Source of the DNA: Vibrio mytili
Lineage (GTDB): Bacteria; Pseudomonadota; Gammaproteobacteria; Enterobacterales; Vibrionaceae
DNA length: 64,000 bases
Direction of reading: 5' to 3'
Assembly (NCBI RefSeq): GCF_000830505.1
Contig: NZ_JXOK01000004.1
Coordinates: 124,001-188,000 of the forward strand
The position numbers were made by a program, and so were the translations under genes. Positions 20,892 to 30,252 of the stretch are shown one piece after another. Below the pieces are notes generated by a model that did not search any database, had not been told where the DNA came from, and saw only the letters and a list, made by a program, of their open reading frames with translations. Position 1 is the stretch's first letter. Each line of letters starts with the position of its first letter.

Positions 20892-23450
20892 ATGAGCAAA
20901 CAAAAAATCATTGTGGTCGGTAACGGAATGGTCGGCCACAAATTCATCGATACTCTGATTCAATCTGAACAGGATGATATTGAAGTCCTCACATTTTCTG
21001 AAGAGCCTCGATTAGCGTACGATCGCGTGCAATTGACCTCTTACTTTACTGGCAAAACTGTCGATGACCTTTCGTTAACAAGCGAAGGTTACTATCAGTC
21101 AAACGGCATAAAATATTTGCTGAATGAAAAAGTCAGCAACGTAAACCCAGACACTAAAGAGATCGTTACCTCATCAGGCCGTGTTGAGAGTTACGACAAA
21201 TTAGTGCTCGCCACTGGCTCATACCCTTTTGTTCCACCGATCCCAGGTAATGAAAAAGAATTCTGTCATGTGTACCGCACCATTGAGGACTTAGATGAAA
21301 TCGAACGTTCGAGTAAAGACAGTAAAATTGGCGTTGTTATTGGGGGCGGTCTTCTAGGTTTAGAAGCAGCGAATGCCATTAAGAACCTAGGGTTAGAAAC
21401 ACACGTTGTTGAGTTTGCACCTCGCTTGATGGCCGTTCAGCTCGATCAAGATGGTGGTGATTTACTTCGTCGCAAGATTGAAGCGCTTGGTGTGACTGTT
21501 CATACCGAGAAAGCGACAACTGAAATCGTCGACGGAAGCGAATGTCGCTACAGAATGAATTTTTCTGATGGTACGCATATTGATACGGACATGATCGTAT
21601 TCTCCGCAGGCATTCGCCCTCAAGACGAACTTGCCCGCAATAGCAGTATAGAAATTGGCGAGCGCGGCGGTATCGTCATCAACAACCAATGCCAAACCAA
21701 CTATGAAGATATCTATGCGATTGGTGAATGTGCCTTGTGGGAACAACGTATCTTTGGTTTAGTCGCACCGGGCTACCAAATGGCGAAAGTGGCCGCTCAG
21801 CATATCCTTGGTTCTGTGCAGGCAACCCAGTTTACTGGCGCGGACATGAGCACCAAATTGAAATTAATGGGTGTGGATGTCGCGAGTATTGGCGACGTGC
21901 ATGGTCAAACATCCGGCGCACTATCATACACATACAAAGACGAAATTGAGCAAGTTTATAAACGTCTCATCGTTTCTGAAGACAAGAAAAAGATTGTCGG
22001 TGCGGTACTCGTGGGCGATGCCTCAGCTTACGGTAATCTATTACAGATTCGTCAAAATGATCTTCCGCTACCGGAAAATCCATCCGTATTAATTCTGCCT
22101 AACGTCGCTGACGATGAATCTGCAGGACTGGGTATTGATGCGTTACCAGACAGCGCAGTTATCTGTTCATGCTTTGATGTCACAAAAGGTTCTATCAAAC
22201 AAGCGGTAGCGGCTGGGTGTACTTCTATGGCGGCGTTAAAAGAAACCACCAACGCATCAACAGGTTGTGGTGGGTGTAGTGCGCTAGCAAAACAAGTGCT
22301 CGATAGCGAGTTAGAAAAGCTGGGAGTCGAAGTCAATAACCATGTTTGCCAACACTTTGCTTACTCTCGTCAAGAACTGAGCGATATTATTCGCGTTAAT
22401 AAAATCAAAACCTTTGATGAGCTGCTAGAGAAGCATGGCCAAGGCTTAGGTTGTGAGATCTGTAAGCCGACTGCGGGTTCGATTTTAGCATCCTACTGGA
22501 ATGACTATATTTTGCAGGATGAACATATCGAACTGCAGGATACTAATGACATCTATCTCGGCAATATGCAAAAAGACGGCACTTACTCCGTAGTTCCACG
22601 CGTTGCTGGCGGAGAGATTACACCAGAAAAACTCATTGTTATTGGCGAAGTGGCCCGTGATTACGATCTCTACACCAAGGTCACGGGTGGACAGCGAATC
22701 GACCTCTTTGGCGCTCAGCTTAATGACCTCCCTGCTATCTGGACACGCCTTGTTGATGCGGGCTTTGAAACTGGTCATGCCTACGGTAAGTCCGTTCGTA
22801 CCGTCAAGTCTTGTGTGGGTAGCACTTGGTGCCGCTACGGTGTTGGTGACAGCGTAGGTTTCGCTATCGATTTAGAGAACCGTTATAAAGGCCTTCGCTC
22901 TCCTCACAAACTCAAGTTTGCCGTATCCGGTTGTACGCGCGAATGTGCTGAGGCTCAGTCAAAAGATATTGGCGTTATCGCAACAGATAAAGGTTGGAAC
23001 TTATATGTATGTGGTAATGGCGGTATGCGCCCACGCCACGCTGACTTGCTCGCAACCGATCTCGACGATGAAACCTTGATTAAGTATGTCGATCGCGTGC
23101 TCATGTTCTACATCCGTACCGCGGACAGATTGCAACGCACTTCTGTATGGCTGGAGAACCTTGAGGGTGGCCTGGATTACCTAAAAGAAGTCGTAATCGA
23201 AGACAAACTTGGATTAGCAGAAGAACTGGAAAAATCCATGCTCGACAACATTGCTAACTACCAGTGTGAATGGAAAACAACATTGGAGTCGCCTGAAAAA
23301 TTGCGCCGATTCAGCCACTTTATTAACAGCCCCGACCGCGATGAAGCGCTGCAGTTCGTGACTCTCAGAGATCAGAAATTCCCAAAAGATCGAACGGTTT
23401 CTAAACAGACAGCAGACGACCTAGCCATTGAAGTGGTCGAAGTCAGCTAA
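20892..23450 (+). CDS. nirB: assimilatory nitrite reductase [NAD(P)H], large subunit NirB
   Basis: Six-electron reduction of nitrite to ammonium in the cytoplasm. The 852-residue protein starts with an FAD/NAD(P)H oxidoreductase domain (VVGNGMVGHKFIDTL, then VVIGGGLLGLEAANAI, DIYAIGECALW). Two BFD-like [2Fe-2S] cysteine regions follow (VICSCFDVTKG with TGCGGCSALAKQV, and GLGCEICKPTAGS). The siroheme/[4Fe-4S] nitrite-sulfite reductase domain has CVGSTWCRYGVGD and SGCTRECAEAQSKDIGV. The ATG at 20892 has an AAGGGAAAT ribosome site; the frame open before it overlaps cobA and is not coding. It is the second gene of the sigma-54-driven operon. Confidence 0.97.
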   Translation: MSKQKIIVVGNGMVGHKFIDTLIQSEQDDIEVLTFSEEPRLAYDRVQLTSYFTGKTVDDLSLTSEGYYQSNGIKYLLNEKVSNVNPDTKEIVTSSGRVESYDKLVLATGSYPFVPPIPGNEKEFCHVYRTIEDLDEIERSSKDSKIGVVIGGGLLGLEAANAIKNLGLETHVVEFAPRLMAVQLDQDGGDLLRRKIEALGVTVHTEKATTEIVDGSECRYRMNFSDGTHIDTDMIVFSAGIRPQDELARNSSIEIGERGGIVINNQCQTNYEDIYAIGECALWEQRIFGLVAPGYQMAKVAAQHILGSVQATQFTGADMSTKLKLMGVDVASIGDVHGQTSGALSYTYKDEIEQVYKRLIVSEDKKKIVGAVLVGDASAYGNLLQIRQNDLPLPENPSVLILPNVADDESAGLGIDALPDSAVICSCFDVTKGSIKQAVAAGCTSMAALKETTNASTGCGGCSALAKQVLDSELEKLGVEVNNHVCQHFAYSRQELSDIIRVNKIKTFDELLEKHGQGLGCEICKPTAGSILASYWNDYILQDEHIELQDTNDIYLGNMQKDGTYSVVPRVAGGEITPEKLIVIGEVARDYDLYTKVTGGQRIDLFGAQLNDLPAIWTRLVDAGFETGHAYGKSVRTVKSCVGSTWCRYGVGDSVGFAIDLENRYKGLRSPHKLKFAVSGCTRECAEAQSKDIGVIATDKGWNLYVCGNGGMRPRHADLLATDLDDETLIKYVDRVLMFYIRTADRLQRTSVWLENLEGGLDYLKEVVIEDKLGLAEELEKSMLDNIANYQCEWKTTLESPEKLRRFSHFINSPDRDEALQFVTLRDQKFPKDRTVSKQTADDLAIEVVEVS

Positions 23451-23486
23451 AACACTGATTAAATGATTAATTTTAGGAGAAGAGAC

Positions 23487-23813
23487 ATGGAAAACTGGAT
23501 ATCAATCTGTGAGTCTGATGCTATCGCACCAAACACCGGCGTTTGTGCCAAAGTCGAAGATAAGCAAATCGCTATTTTTTTTAGCAAGCGTACGAATTCG
23601 TTGCACGCTATTTCCAATTACGACCCCATTGGCAAAGCCAATATTTTGTCGAGAGGCATTCTCGGCTGCATGGACGATAAACTGTGTGTGTCATCACCGT
23701 TGTACAAACAACACTTTTGCCTAGAAACCGGGCACTGTATTGAAGACCCAGAATACAACGTGCCGATTTATCAAGTAAGAAATAACAACGGCACTATTGA
23801 AGTAAAGCAGTAA
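23487..23813 (+). CDS. nirD: nitrite reductase small subunit NirD (Rieske-like)
   Basis: Small partner of NirB, 108 residues from the ATG at 23487, which has an AGGAG site. The in-frame ATG at 23463 lies before that site and is not used. The fold is Rieske-like, but the iron-sulfur ligands typical of true Rieske proteins are missing, as usual for NirD. It shows the pattern VEDKQIAIFFSKRTNSLHAI, then LSRGILGCMDDKLCVSSPL, YKQHFCLETGHC. It is 36 bases after nirB. Confidence 0.95.
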   Translation: MENWISICESDAIAPNTGVCAKVEDKQIAIFFSKRTNSLHAISNYDPIGKANILSRGILGCMDDKLCVSSPLYKQHFCLETGHCIEDPEYNVPIYQVRNNNGTIEVKQ

Positions 23814-23837
23814 CGAGAAGTACTCGACATCAATGCG

Positions 23838-23872
23838 TGGCATTGCCTACAGAACATGATTAGGGAATGCCA
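23838..23872. repeat. 12-bp inverted repeat between nirD and the nitrate transporter gene
   Basis: TGGCATTGCCTA (23838-23849) pairs with TAGGGAATGCCA (23861-23872) with one mismatch and an 11-base loop. It fills the 89-base gap. No T run follows, so it is more likely an mRNA-stability or partial attenuation hairpin that lowers expression of the downstream gene. Confidence 0.7.
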
Positions 23873-23902
23873 CAGAGAAAACGCTTACAAGGATTAATGA
23901 AC

Positions 23903-25372
23903 ATGGAAAGCTCTAAATTCAACCTTCTTTCCTTCACTGGAAAAATGAAAATCCTCCACTTAAGCTGGATGGCATTTTTTATCACTTTTGTTGTTTGGTT
24001 TAACTTTGCACCAATGCTGCAGATGGTGAAAGAATCACTTGGCCTATCAAGCCAGGAAATCAAAACGCTACTGATTTTGAACGTAGCACTGACAATACCA
24101 GCACGTGTACTCATTGGGATGTTTACTGACCGTTTTGGCCCACGTATCGTCTACTCAACGTTGCTGGCTATCTGCTCTATCCCATGTTTCATGTTCGCCT
24201 TTGCAGATTCCTTTATTCAGGCGGCTATTGCACGCTTTCTACTTGGCTTTATCGGTGCAGGCTTCGTTATTGGTATTCGTCTTGTGTCTGAGTGGTTTCC
24301 ACACCATCAACTCGGGACAGCAGAGGGCATTTATGGCGGTTGGGGTAACTTTGGTTCTGCTGCTGCAGCGTTTACCCTACCAACACTCGCACTGATGTTC
24401 GGAGGTGACGATGGTTGGCGCTATGCGACCGCGATAACGGGTGTGATGAGTCTGCTATTCTCGGTTATTTTCTACAAAAATGTGTCCGACACTCCGAAAG
24501 GTGCAACCTATTTCCGTCCAAAACATCTGTCAGCAATGGAAGTAACATCAAAAGGCGACTTCTTTTTCCTATTAGCAATGAAAGTTCCGATGTATGCAGT
24601 ACTGGCTTTGCTTGCATGGAAACTGTCACCAACTAACATCAACATGCTCGACCAATGGATGGTTAACGCGATCTACGCGGGTCTTGCCATTCTTTACATC
24701 GTCGATGCGAACCAAGTATGGAAAGTCAACAAAACGATTTTCCAAAAGCCAGTCGAGCCTATCCATCAGTACAAATTCAAGCAGGTTGCAGTATTAAACG
24801 TTCTGTACTTTGCGACGTTTGGCTCTGAGCTTGCGGTGATTTCCATGCTACCGCTGTTCTTCTCTGAAACATTCGAGTTAACACCAGTTGTAGCGGGTAT
24901 GGTCGCTTCTGCTTATGCGTTCATGAACCTGATGTCTCGCCCTGGTGGTGGTTTAATCTCAGATAAATTTGGCCGTAAGCTAACGCTTCTGATACTGACT
25001 GCTGGTCTTGCCGTAGGCTATTTCTTAATGGGTCAGGTGAACGAAAGCTGGCCAGTATGGGTAGCAGTAGCTGCTGCAATGGCGTGTTCGTTCTTCGTCC
25101 AAGCAGGTGAAGGCGCGGTGTTTGCTACTGTCCCGCTAATCAAACGTCGAATGACTGGACAAATCGCTGGTATGACCGGTGCTTACGGTAACGTTGGTGC
25201 TGTGACTTATCTAACGATTCTATCTTTTGTCTCTTACCAAACGTTCTTCTTTGTCATCGCTGCGACCGCTGTTGTCGGCTTTATTGCGCTAATGTTTATG
25301 GAAGAGCCAGCAGGGAAAATTGCAGAAGTTAACGAAGATGGTAGCGTCACATTAATCGATGTATCACATTGA
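23903..25372 (+). CDS. narK: nitrate/nitrite transporter of the NarK/NNP family
   Basis: Twelve-helix major facilitator for nitrate import, about 489 residues. The N-terminus (LHLSWMAFFITFVVWFNFAP) is the NNP hallmark first helix. Nitrate-signature-like glycine-rich segments are present (GGWGNFGSAAAAFTLP and MTGAYGNVGAVTYLT), and a motif A-like FTDRFGPR sits after helix 2. The ATG at 23903 (MESSKF) fits the AAGGA site best; 23897 is an alternative. The position after nirD indicates assimilatory uptake. Confidence 0.95.
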   Translation: MESSKFNLLSFTGKMKILHLSWMAFFITFVVWFNFAPMLQMVKESLGLSSQEIKTLLILNVALTIPARVLIGMFTDRFGPRIVYSTLLAICSIPCFMFAFADSFIQAAIARFLLGFIGAGFVIGIRLVSEWFPHHQLGTAEGIYGGWGNFGSAAAAFTLPTLALMFGGDDGWRYATAITGVMSLLFSVIFYKNVSDTPKGATYFRPKHLSAMEVTSKGDFFFLLAMKVPMYAVLALLAWKLSPTNINMLDQWMVNAIYAGLAILYIVDANQVWKVNKTIFQKPVEPIHQYKFKQVAVLNVLYFATFGSELAVISMLPLFFSETFELTPVVAGMVASAYAFMNLMSRPGGGLISDKFGRKLTLLILTAGLAVGYFLMGQVNESWPVWVAVAAAMACSFFVQAGEGAVFATVPLIKRRMTGQIAGMTGAYGNVGAVTYLTILSFVSYQTFFFVIAATAVVGFIALMFMEEPAGKIAEVNEDGSVTLIDVSH

Positions 25373-25533
25373 TACTCAGCGTAAGTACTTCATGTAGAGA
25401 CTTAACGTAGAGATAGTGAACGTAAATAGTTTTATCGGGAGGTATTGAGCTTTGCTTGCCAAGATAGGATTCACTACCTTGGTACAAAGCATCAATATCG
25501 TTCAGAAGCTCAACCATCTCCGGTTGGGCTTTT

Positions 25534-25584
25534 GTTCTTGATAACCATTTACTCTCGATAACCATTTGTTCTTGATAAACAAGT
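25534..25584. repeat. 17-bp tandem repeat, three units
   Basis: Units start at 25534, 25551 and 25568; the shared core is GATAACCATTT (TTGATAACCATTT, TCGATAACCATTT, then a diverged TTGATAAACAAGT). It sits in the 245-base gap between the nitrate transporter and the phosphatase-kinase gene, where a separate promoter could be. Confidence 0.75.
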
Positions 25585-25617
25585 GATGGCAAGATACGGG
25601 ATTCAAGGGAAGCATGA

Positions 25618-27339
25618 ATGTCAGATCAAAAACATATTGAATATTCTGGTTGCTCTTTAACGGGAAAAAGAGCAGAAAACCAAGATGCTTTTATCGTGAA
25701 ATACCCCACGACACGGGATGAGCTAACCTATAAAGGGGTTGTGGCCTGTATCGCCGATGGCGTGAGTTGTAGTAATCAAGCTCAACAAGCCAGCCAGACT
25801 GCGACAACTCAATTTGTAACAGACTACTATGCTACCCCGCTAAGCTGGAGTATTAAGCGTTCCGCAAGTGAACTACTCACCAGTTTAAACTCTTGGCTGT
25901 ACAATCAAGGCAAAGATCACCTCTATCACAACGGTATGGTGACCACGTTCAGTGCGGTAGTAATTAAATCCAATACCGCTTATATCTTCCATGTCGGTGA
26001 TAGTCGAGTATATCTATTCCGTGACAACAAGCTGACCCTTCTCACCCGTGATCATCAGCGCACTAACTTCGGCCACCAGCATTATTTGACGCGTGCGCTT
26101 GGTATAGATGAAAAGGTTGAAATAGATTTTCAAACCTTAGCACTAACAGAAAACGATAAATTAATTTTAACCACGGACGGCGTACATGAGACGTTAACAA
26201 ACGAGGAAATGAAACAGCACGCGCTTAGCATAGAGGGTTGCGAAGAGCTCTCTCAAGCATTATGTGACGCGGCGTTGTCGCAAGGCAGTTCCGATAATAC
26301 AAGCTGCATCGTCTTAAAGGTTAATCAATTGCCGAGCTATGACTTGATTGAGCATCAAAACGCCTTACTCGCAAACAGCATTCCACCAGCATTGGAAAAA
26401 GGTCAGGTCCTCGATCATTTTGAGATTTTAAAAACCCTTTACGATGGAGCGCGCAGTCATGTTTATCTCGCTCGTGATAAACAAAGTCTCCGTAATATCA
26501 TTATTAAAGCCCCCTCCTTGAATGACAGCGAAAACCCACAAACGCTAAAGCAGTTTGCCAATGAATATTGGATTGCCACTCAATTAGACAGTCACCGAGT
26601 GATGAAAATGTTTCCTCGGCCAAGTGAATCAAAGTTCATCTATCAGGTATGCGAATACATTGAAGGAATCACTCTGCGTCAATGGATGCATGATCACCCT
26701 AACCCGCCTCTCGATATCGTTCGGGAGATATTGGATAGCATCGTCAAAGCGGTACGCGTGTTTCAGCGCGCAGACATGATTCATCGTGACCTCAAGCCTG
26801 AAAACATTATGGTCACGGGCAATCGCGAAGTAAAAATCATCGACTTTGGCGCAGTGGAAGTCAAAGGTCTGAGTGAAATGCAAAGTGAAGAAAAAGCGTC
26901 TTTCCCTCTTGGTTCCGTCAATTATACCGCTCCTGAGTACATTAACACTGGGGACGCAAGCACACTCTCTGATCTGTTTTCTATCGGTATCATCGGTTAC
27001 GAAATGCTGACTGGCCACCTTCCTTACAAGGAACAGTCACAGCAAACATTGCAGCAAGCCAGACACATCAAATGGCAATACCATTCACTGAAAGAATACC
27101 GTGATGATATTCCACTCTGGGTTGACTTGGCATTTCAAAAAGCGACCTCAGAGCTACCGAGTAAACGTTATCAGGCCCTAGGTGATTTTATTGCCGACCT
27201 TTTCACACCGAATGTCCAATTACTCAATGACGTTGGAAACAAGCCATTACTAAAACGCAACCCGATTTTATTCTGGAAGTCCCTTGCGGTCGTCGCGTGT
27301 ATCGTTGCCGTCGTTGAAGGTTTGTTATTATTTCGGTGA
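25618..27339 (+). CDS. PP2C protein phosphatase-Ser/Thr protein kinase fusion, tail-anchored
   Basis: A 573-residue two-enzyme protein. Residues 1 to about 240 are a PP2C-type phosphatase: CIADGVSCSNQ, HVGDSRVYLF, ILTTDGVHETL and SDNTSCIVL supply the metal-binding aspartates. From about residue 262 there is a Hanks-type kinase: glycine-loop region LYDGARSHVYLARD, lysine in NIIIKAP, catalytic loop IHRDLKPENIMV, and IIDFGAVEV in place of strict DFG-x-x. It ends in a single hydrophobic helix (SLAVVACIVAVVEGLLLF) that should anchor it to the membrane. Similar fusions are found beside nitrate assimilation genes in Pseudomonas and other Vibrio. A role in controlling nitrate uptake or reduction is plausible but is inference. 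Confidence 0.93.
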   Translation: MSDQKHIEYSGCSLTGKRAENQDAFIVKYPTTRDELTYKGVVACIADGVSCSNQAQQASQTATTQFVTDYYATPLSWSIKRSASELLTSLNSWLYNQGKDHLYHNGMVTTFSAVVIKSNTAYIFHVGDSRVYLFRDNKLTLLTRDHQRTNFGHQHYLTRALGIDEKVEIDFQTLALTENDKLILTTDGVHETLTNEEMKQHALSIEGCEELSQALCDAALSQGSSDNTSCIVLKVNQLPSYDLIEHQNALLANSIPPALEKGQVLDHFEILKTLYDGARSHVYLARDKQSLRNIIIKAPSLNDSENPQTLKQFANEYWIATQLDSHRVMKMFPRPSESKFIYQVCEYIEGITLRQWMHDHPNPPLDIVREILDSIVKAVRVFQRADMIHRDLKPENIMVTGNREVKIIDFGAVEVKGLSEMQSEEKASFPLGSVNYTAPEYINTGDASTLSDLFSIGIIGYEMLTGHLPYKEQSQQTLQQARHIKWQYHSLKEYRDDIPLWVDLAFQKATSELPSKRYQALGDFIADLFTPNVQLLNDVGNKPLLKRNPILFWKSLAVVACIVAVVEGLLLFR

Positions 27340-27424
27340 GCAACGATACCTAAACGATTAAAAGGTATGTCCGTTATAAATCATGATAAAATACAAATCT
27401 TGTTAAAGTTAAAAGGAGTTAACT

Positions 27425-28069
27425 TTGAGCTCAAGAGAAGCAACGATAATGCTGGTCGATGACCACCCACTGTTTCGCAGTGGTTTAAGACAATTGCTTA
27501 CTTTGGAAGAAGGTTTGCAAGTGATCTGCGAATATAGCAATGGCGCTGAAGCGATTGAAGGCGCAATTCAACACGACCCGGATTTGATTATCCTCGACCT
27601 CAACATGCAAGGTATGAGTGGTTTGGAGACGGTTCGTAATATGCGAGAACAAGGCGTCACGGCTCGTGTCGTCATGCTCACCGTGTCTGACAATGAAGAA
27701 GATGTTCTGGAAGCCATATCGAGCGGCGCTGATGGTTATTTATTAAAAGACATGGAGCCAGAAGATATTGTCACCAACATTAAACAAGCGGTATTAGGAC
27801 AACTCGCCTTGTCTGACCGACTGACCAAAGTACTTCTCGAATCAAGTTCTAAGCCCCAAAAGCAGCCCCGAGATAACCCACTCAAAACACTCACCAATCG
27901 CGAACTGGAAATTTTGTCACTCATCTCAAAAGGCATGAGTAATAAACTCATCGCCAATGAGCTAAACATCACAGACTCTACGGTCAAGGTTCATGTGAAG
28001 AACTTACTCAAGAAAATTAATGTAAGTTCACGTTTGGAAGCGGCTGTTTGGATGATGGAACATCAGTAG
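27425..28069 (+). CDS. narP: NarL/NarP-family response regulator
   Basis: A 214-residue response regulator: receiver domain with acidic residues in MLVDDHPLFRSGLRQL, the phosphorylation Asp in LIILDLNMQGMSGLE and Lys in YLLKDMEPEDI; then a LuxR-type helix-turn-helix (LTNRELEILSLISKGMSNKL, STVKVHVKNLLKKI). Spacing and sequence match NarP/NarL, which respond to nitrate and nitrite. The start is TTG at 27425: an AAGGAG site lies 7 bases upstream, and no earlier ATG fits. The partner sensor kinase is not in the window. It follows the phosphatase-kinase gene by 85 bases on the same strand. Calling it narP rather than narL is a choice from overall resemblance. Confidence 0.9.
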   Translation: MSSREATIMLVDDHPLFRSGLRQLLTLEEGLQVICEYSNGAEAIEGAIQHDPDLIILDLNMQGMSGLETVRNMREQGVTARVVMLTVSDNEEDVLEAISSGADGYLLKDMEPEDIVTNIKQAVLGQLALSDRLTKVLLESSSKPQKQPRDNPLKTLTNRELEILSLISKGMSNKLIANELNITDSTVKVHVKNLLKKINVSSRLEAAVWMMEHQ

Positions 28070-28218
28070 TAACGTATAGGTGCGCGAAAACCTGCGTTGC
28101 TACTGGTGCATTTAAAAAGCATTACCACAGAGGAAAGCCACTACTTTTCTAACCTGATCGAGTACATAGTCGGCGTTTATGGCATTGCGTCTCATGATAA
28201 AAGGCCACATAGCTATAA

Positions 28219-28235
28219 CTTAAGCCAATCTTAAG
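28219..28235 (+). promoter_or_regulatory. PmrA/CarR-type binding box upstream of eptA
   Basis: CTTAAG-N5-CTTAAG, two identical half-sites, is the classical PmrA box. It lies 48 bases before the ATG of the phosphoethanolamine transferase gene, a typical PmrA target. No regulator gene for it is in the window. Confidence 0.75.
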
Positions 28236-28283
28236 TTTCGTTTTGCATACTCCTTCCATGTTCCAAATTGCAACCACGTTGTC

Positions 28284-29921
28284 ATGCCTGATTTAAAAAG
28301 CTTTTCGTTTCCTCGTATTAACATGAATATGACCTCTCTTGTCATCCTATGCGCAATCTACTTTGGTACGGTAATGAACTACCCCGTACTAAATGCCATT
28401 TTTGATTTGAGCTCAGATGTCACTAATCCTATATTTGCTTATACCGCTCCAGTGTTACTAATTTGTGCTTTTGTGATTATCTTTTCCATGTTTGCATGGC
28501 CGTACGTATTCAAGCCCTTCATGGCGTTTGTCGTGTTGACGTCTGCCGCTGCGCTCTATGCAGAGGTAAATTTCCACGTGCTATTTGATACATCAATGAT
28601 GGAAAGCGTCTTTGAAACCAATGCATCTGAAGTCTCGTTCTACTTCAACACAGAAAGCGTTATCTACTTGCTGTGTTTTGGGGTCCTGCCCTGCGTGTTT
28701 CTCGCGATGGTTCGTGTGACGCCATCTCGTACCTGGACGGTAGCCATCATCTCCCGCCTTGGTGTCGTGCTGCTTGCTGTCGCTGGTATTGGTCTCGTCG
28801 CCGCTACCAGCTATAAGGATTACGCTTCGGTTGGCCGTAACAACCACTATCTCAACCGAATGATCATCCCTGCACATATTTTTAACGGTGCAAAATACTT
28901 AAGCAAAACTTATTTTGAAACCAAGCTTGTTTATAAAGACCAAGGTACTGACGCCAAGGTCGCAGTCTCACCTAACGGCAAACCAACGTTGATGGTGGTG
29001 GTACTAGGTGAAACGGCCCGAGCAATGAATTTTGCCTACAATGGTTATGATCGTGATACAAACCCTTATACTAAAGGGATGGGCTTAATCTCATTTCAGA
29101 ATGTGTCCTCGTGCGGCACCTATACGGCACTGTCGGTACCATGTATGTTCTCCAACATGACTCGTAAGAGTTACGACAAACCCCGTGCAGCCGCGCAAGA
29201 TAATGCACTAAACGTACTGCAACATGCGGGCGTCGACGTATTGTGGATCGACAACGATGGTGGCGACAAAGGTGTCGCGAAAAAACTACCATATGATCCT
29301 ATCAATACGTCCCTGAAGAATCAGAACTGTAATGGCACAACTTGTTTTGATGTTGCTATGATGGCAAACGCAAAAAAATTCATTGAGGGAGCATCAAGCA
29401 ACAAGTTGTTGGTACTTCACACAATAGGCAGTCATGGTCCGACATACTGGCAACGATATCCTGATGCTCAAGCTCCATTCCAGCCAGCTTGTAACCGCAG
29501 TGATATCGAAAATTGTAATGACCAAGAAATAACGAACGTATACGATAATACCTTGGTATATACCGACTACGTTTTAGCCCAAGTGATCAATGAGCTCAAA
29601 AATGTGTCTAGCGATTACAATGTGATGATGACGTACATTTCCGATCACGGTGAATCTCTAGGAGAGAGTGGACTCTATCTACACGGCACACCCTACATGA
29701 TTGCGCCTAAGGAACAAACGCACGTGCCTTGGTTAGTTTGGATGCCGGAGCAGTACGCCCAACAAAAAGGAATCAGCACACAATGTATTCGAGAAAAAGC
29801 GAACGATAGTGTGCTATCTCACGACAATTTGTTCCACACCCTGCTTGGTTTATATGGCGTGCACTCACAAGTCATAGATCCTAAGTTTGATATAACGCAC
29901 GACTGCCAAAAAGCCGTGTAA
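28284..29921 (+). CDS. eptA: lipid A phosphoethanolamine transferase (EptA family)
   Basis: Inner-membrane enzyme that adds phosphoethanolamine to lipid A and so reduces binding of polymyxin and host peptides. The 545-residue protein has five N-terminal membrane helices, then a periplasmic sulfatase-like catalytic domain. It carries VVLGETARAMNF, the nucleophile threonine in SSCGTYTALSVPCMF, and the metal-binding ISDHGESLGE motif; conserved cysteine pairs are visible. Several in-frame ATG codons exist near the N-terminus; 28284 is used, although the ribosome site is poor, and 28323 (MNMTS) is an alternative. The PmrA-type box upstream indicates two-component control. Confidence 0.95.
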   Translation: MPDLKSFSFPRINMNMTSLVILCAIYFGTVMNYPVLNAIFDLSSDVTNPIFAYTAPVLLICAFVIIFSMFAWPYVFKPFMAFVVLTSAAALYAEVNFHVLFDTSMMESVFETNASEVSFYFNTESVIYLLCFGVLPCVFLAMVRVTPSRTWTVAIISRLGVVLLAVAGIGLVAATSYKDYASVGRNNHYLNRMIIPAHIFNGAKYLSKTYFETKLVYKDQGTDAKVAVSPNGKPTLMVVVLGETARAMNFAYNGYDRDTNPYTKGMGLISFQNVSSCGTYTALSVPCMFSNMTRKSYDKPRAAAQDNALNVLQHAGVDVLWIDNDGGDKGVAKKLPYDPINTSLKNQNCNGTTCFDVAMMANAKKFIEGASSNKLLVLHTIGSHGPTYWQRYPDAQAPFQPACNRSDIENCNDQEITNVYDNTLVYTDYVLAQVINELKNVSSDYNVMMTYISDHGESLGESGLYLHGTPYMIAPKEQTHVPWLVWMPEQYAQQKGISTQCIREKANDSVLSHDNLFHTLLGLYGVHSQVIDPKFDITHDCQKAV

Positions 29922-29998
29922 ACCCGTTAATTGAGGTCGCCATTCGTCCTCTACTTATCAACACACTCGAGAACGCTACTCATACAAGAAATACAAGA

Positions 29999-30024
29999 AC
30001 GCCTCTTCCATCAGGAGGAGGCGT
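29999..30024. repeat. 11-bp hairpin in the gap after eptA
   Basis: ACGCCTCTTCC and GGAGGAGGCGT pair with one G-T wobble around the loop ATCA, 77 bases after the eptA stop. No T run follows, so the terminator call is weak. The rest of the 331-base gap to the next gene shows nothing else. Confidence 0.55.
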
Positions 30025-30252
30025 ACATAACTCCTGCGTCATCTATGATGATTGCTGCTATTGCTGTAGATAAACTGGCGTATTTATCCCTATAACAGCA
30101 GTTCGTGTTTTTAAGTGACACATTGATATCGCCAAACCAGCATAAATACCCCATACTCATAGTGTTAAGCATTGAGTTATCGTGAACTATCCACTGTTTG
30201 TCGATGCTAATACCAAGACGCTAACGCGAATTATGAAGAAACGAGGCCAATC

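Noticed and set aside
25347..25592. Minus-strand open frame of 81 residues across the nitrate transporter 3' end and the following gap
   Set aside because: It overlaps the end of a certain gene, runs through the 17-bp tandem repeats, lacks a ribosome site and has no domain; judged a chance frame.
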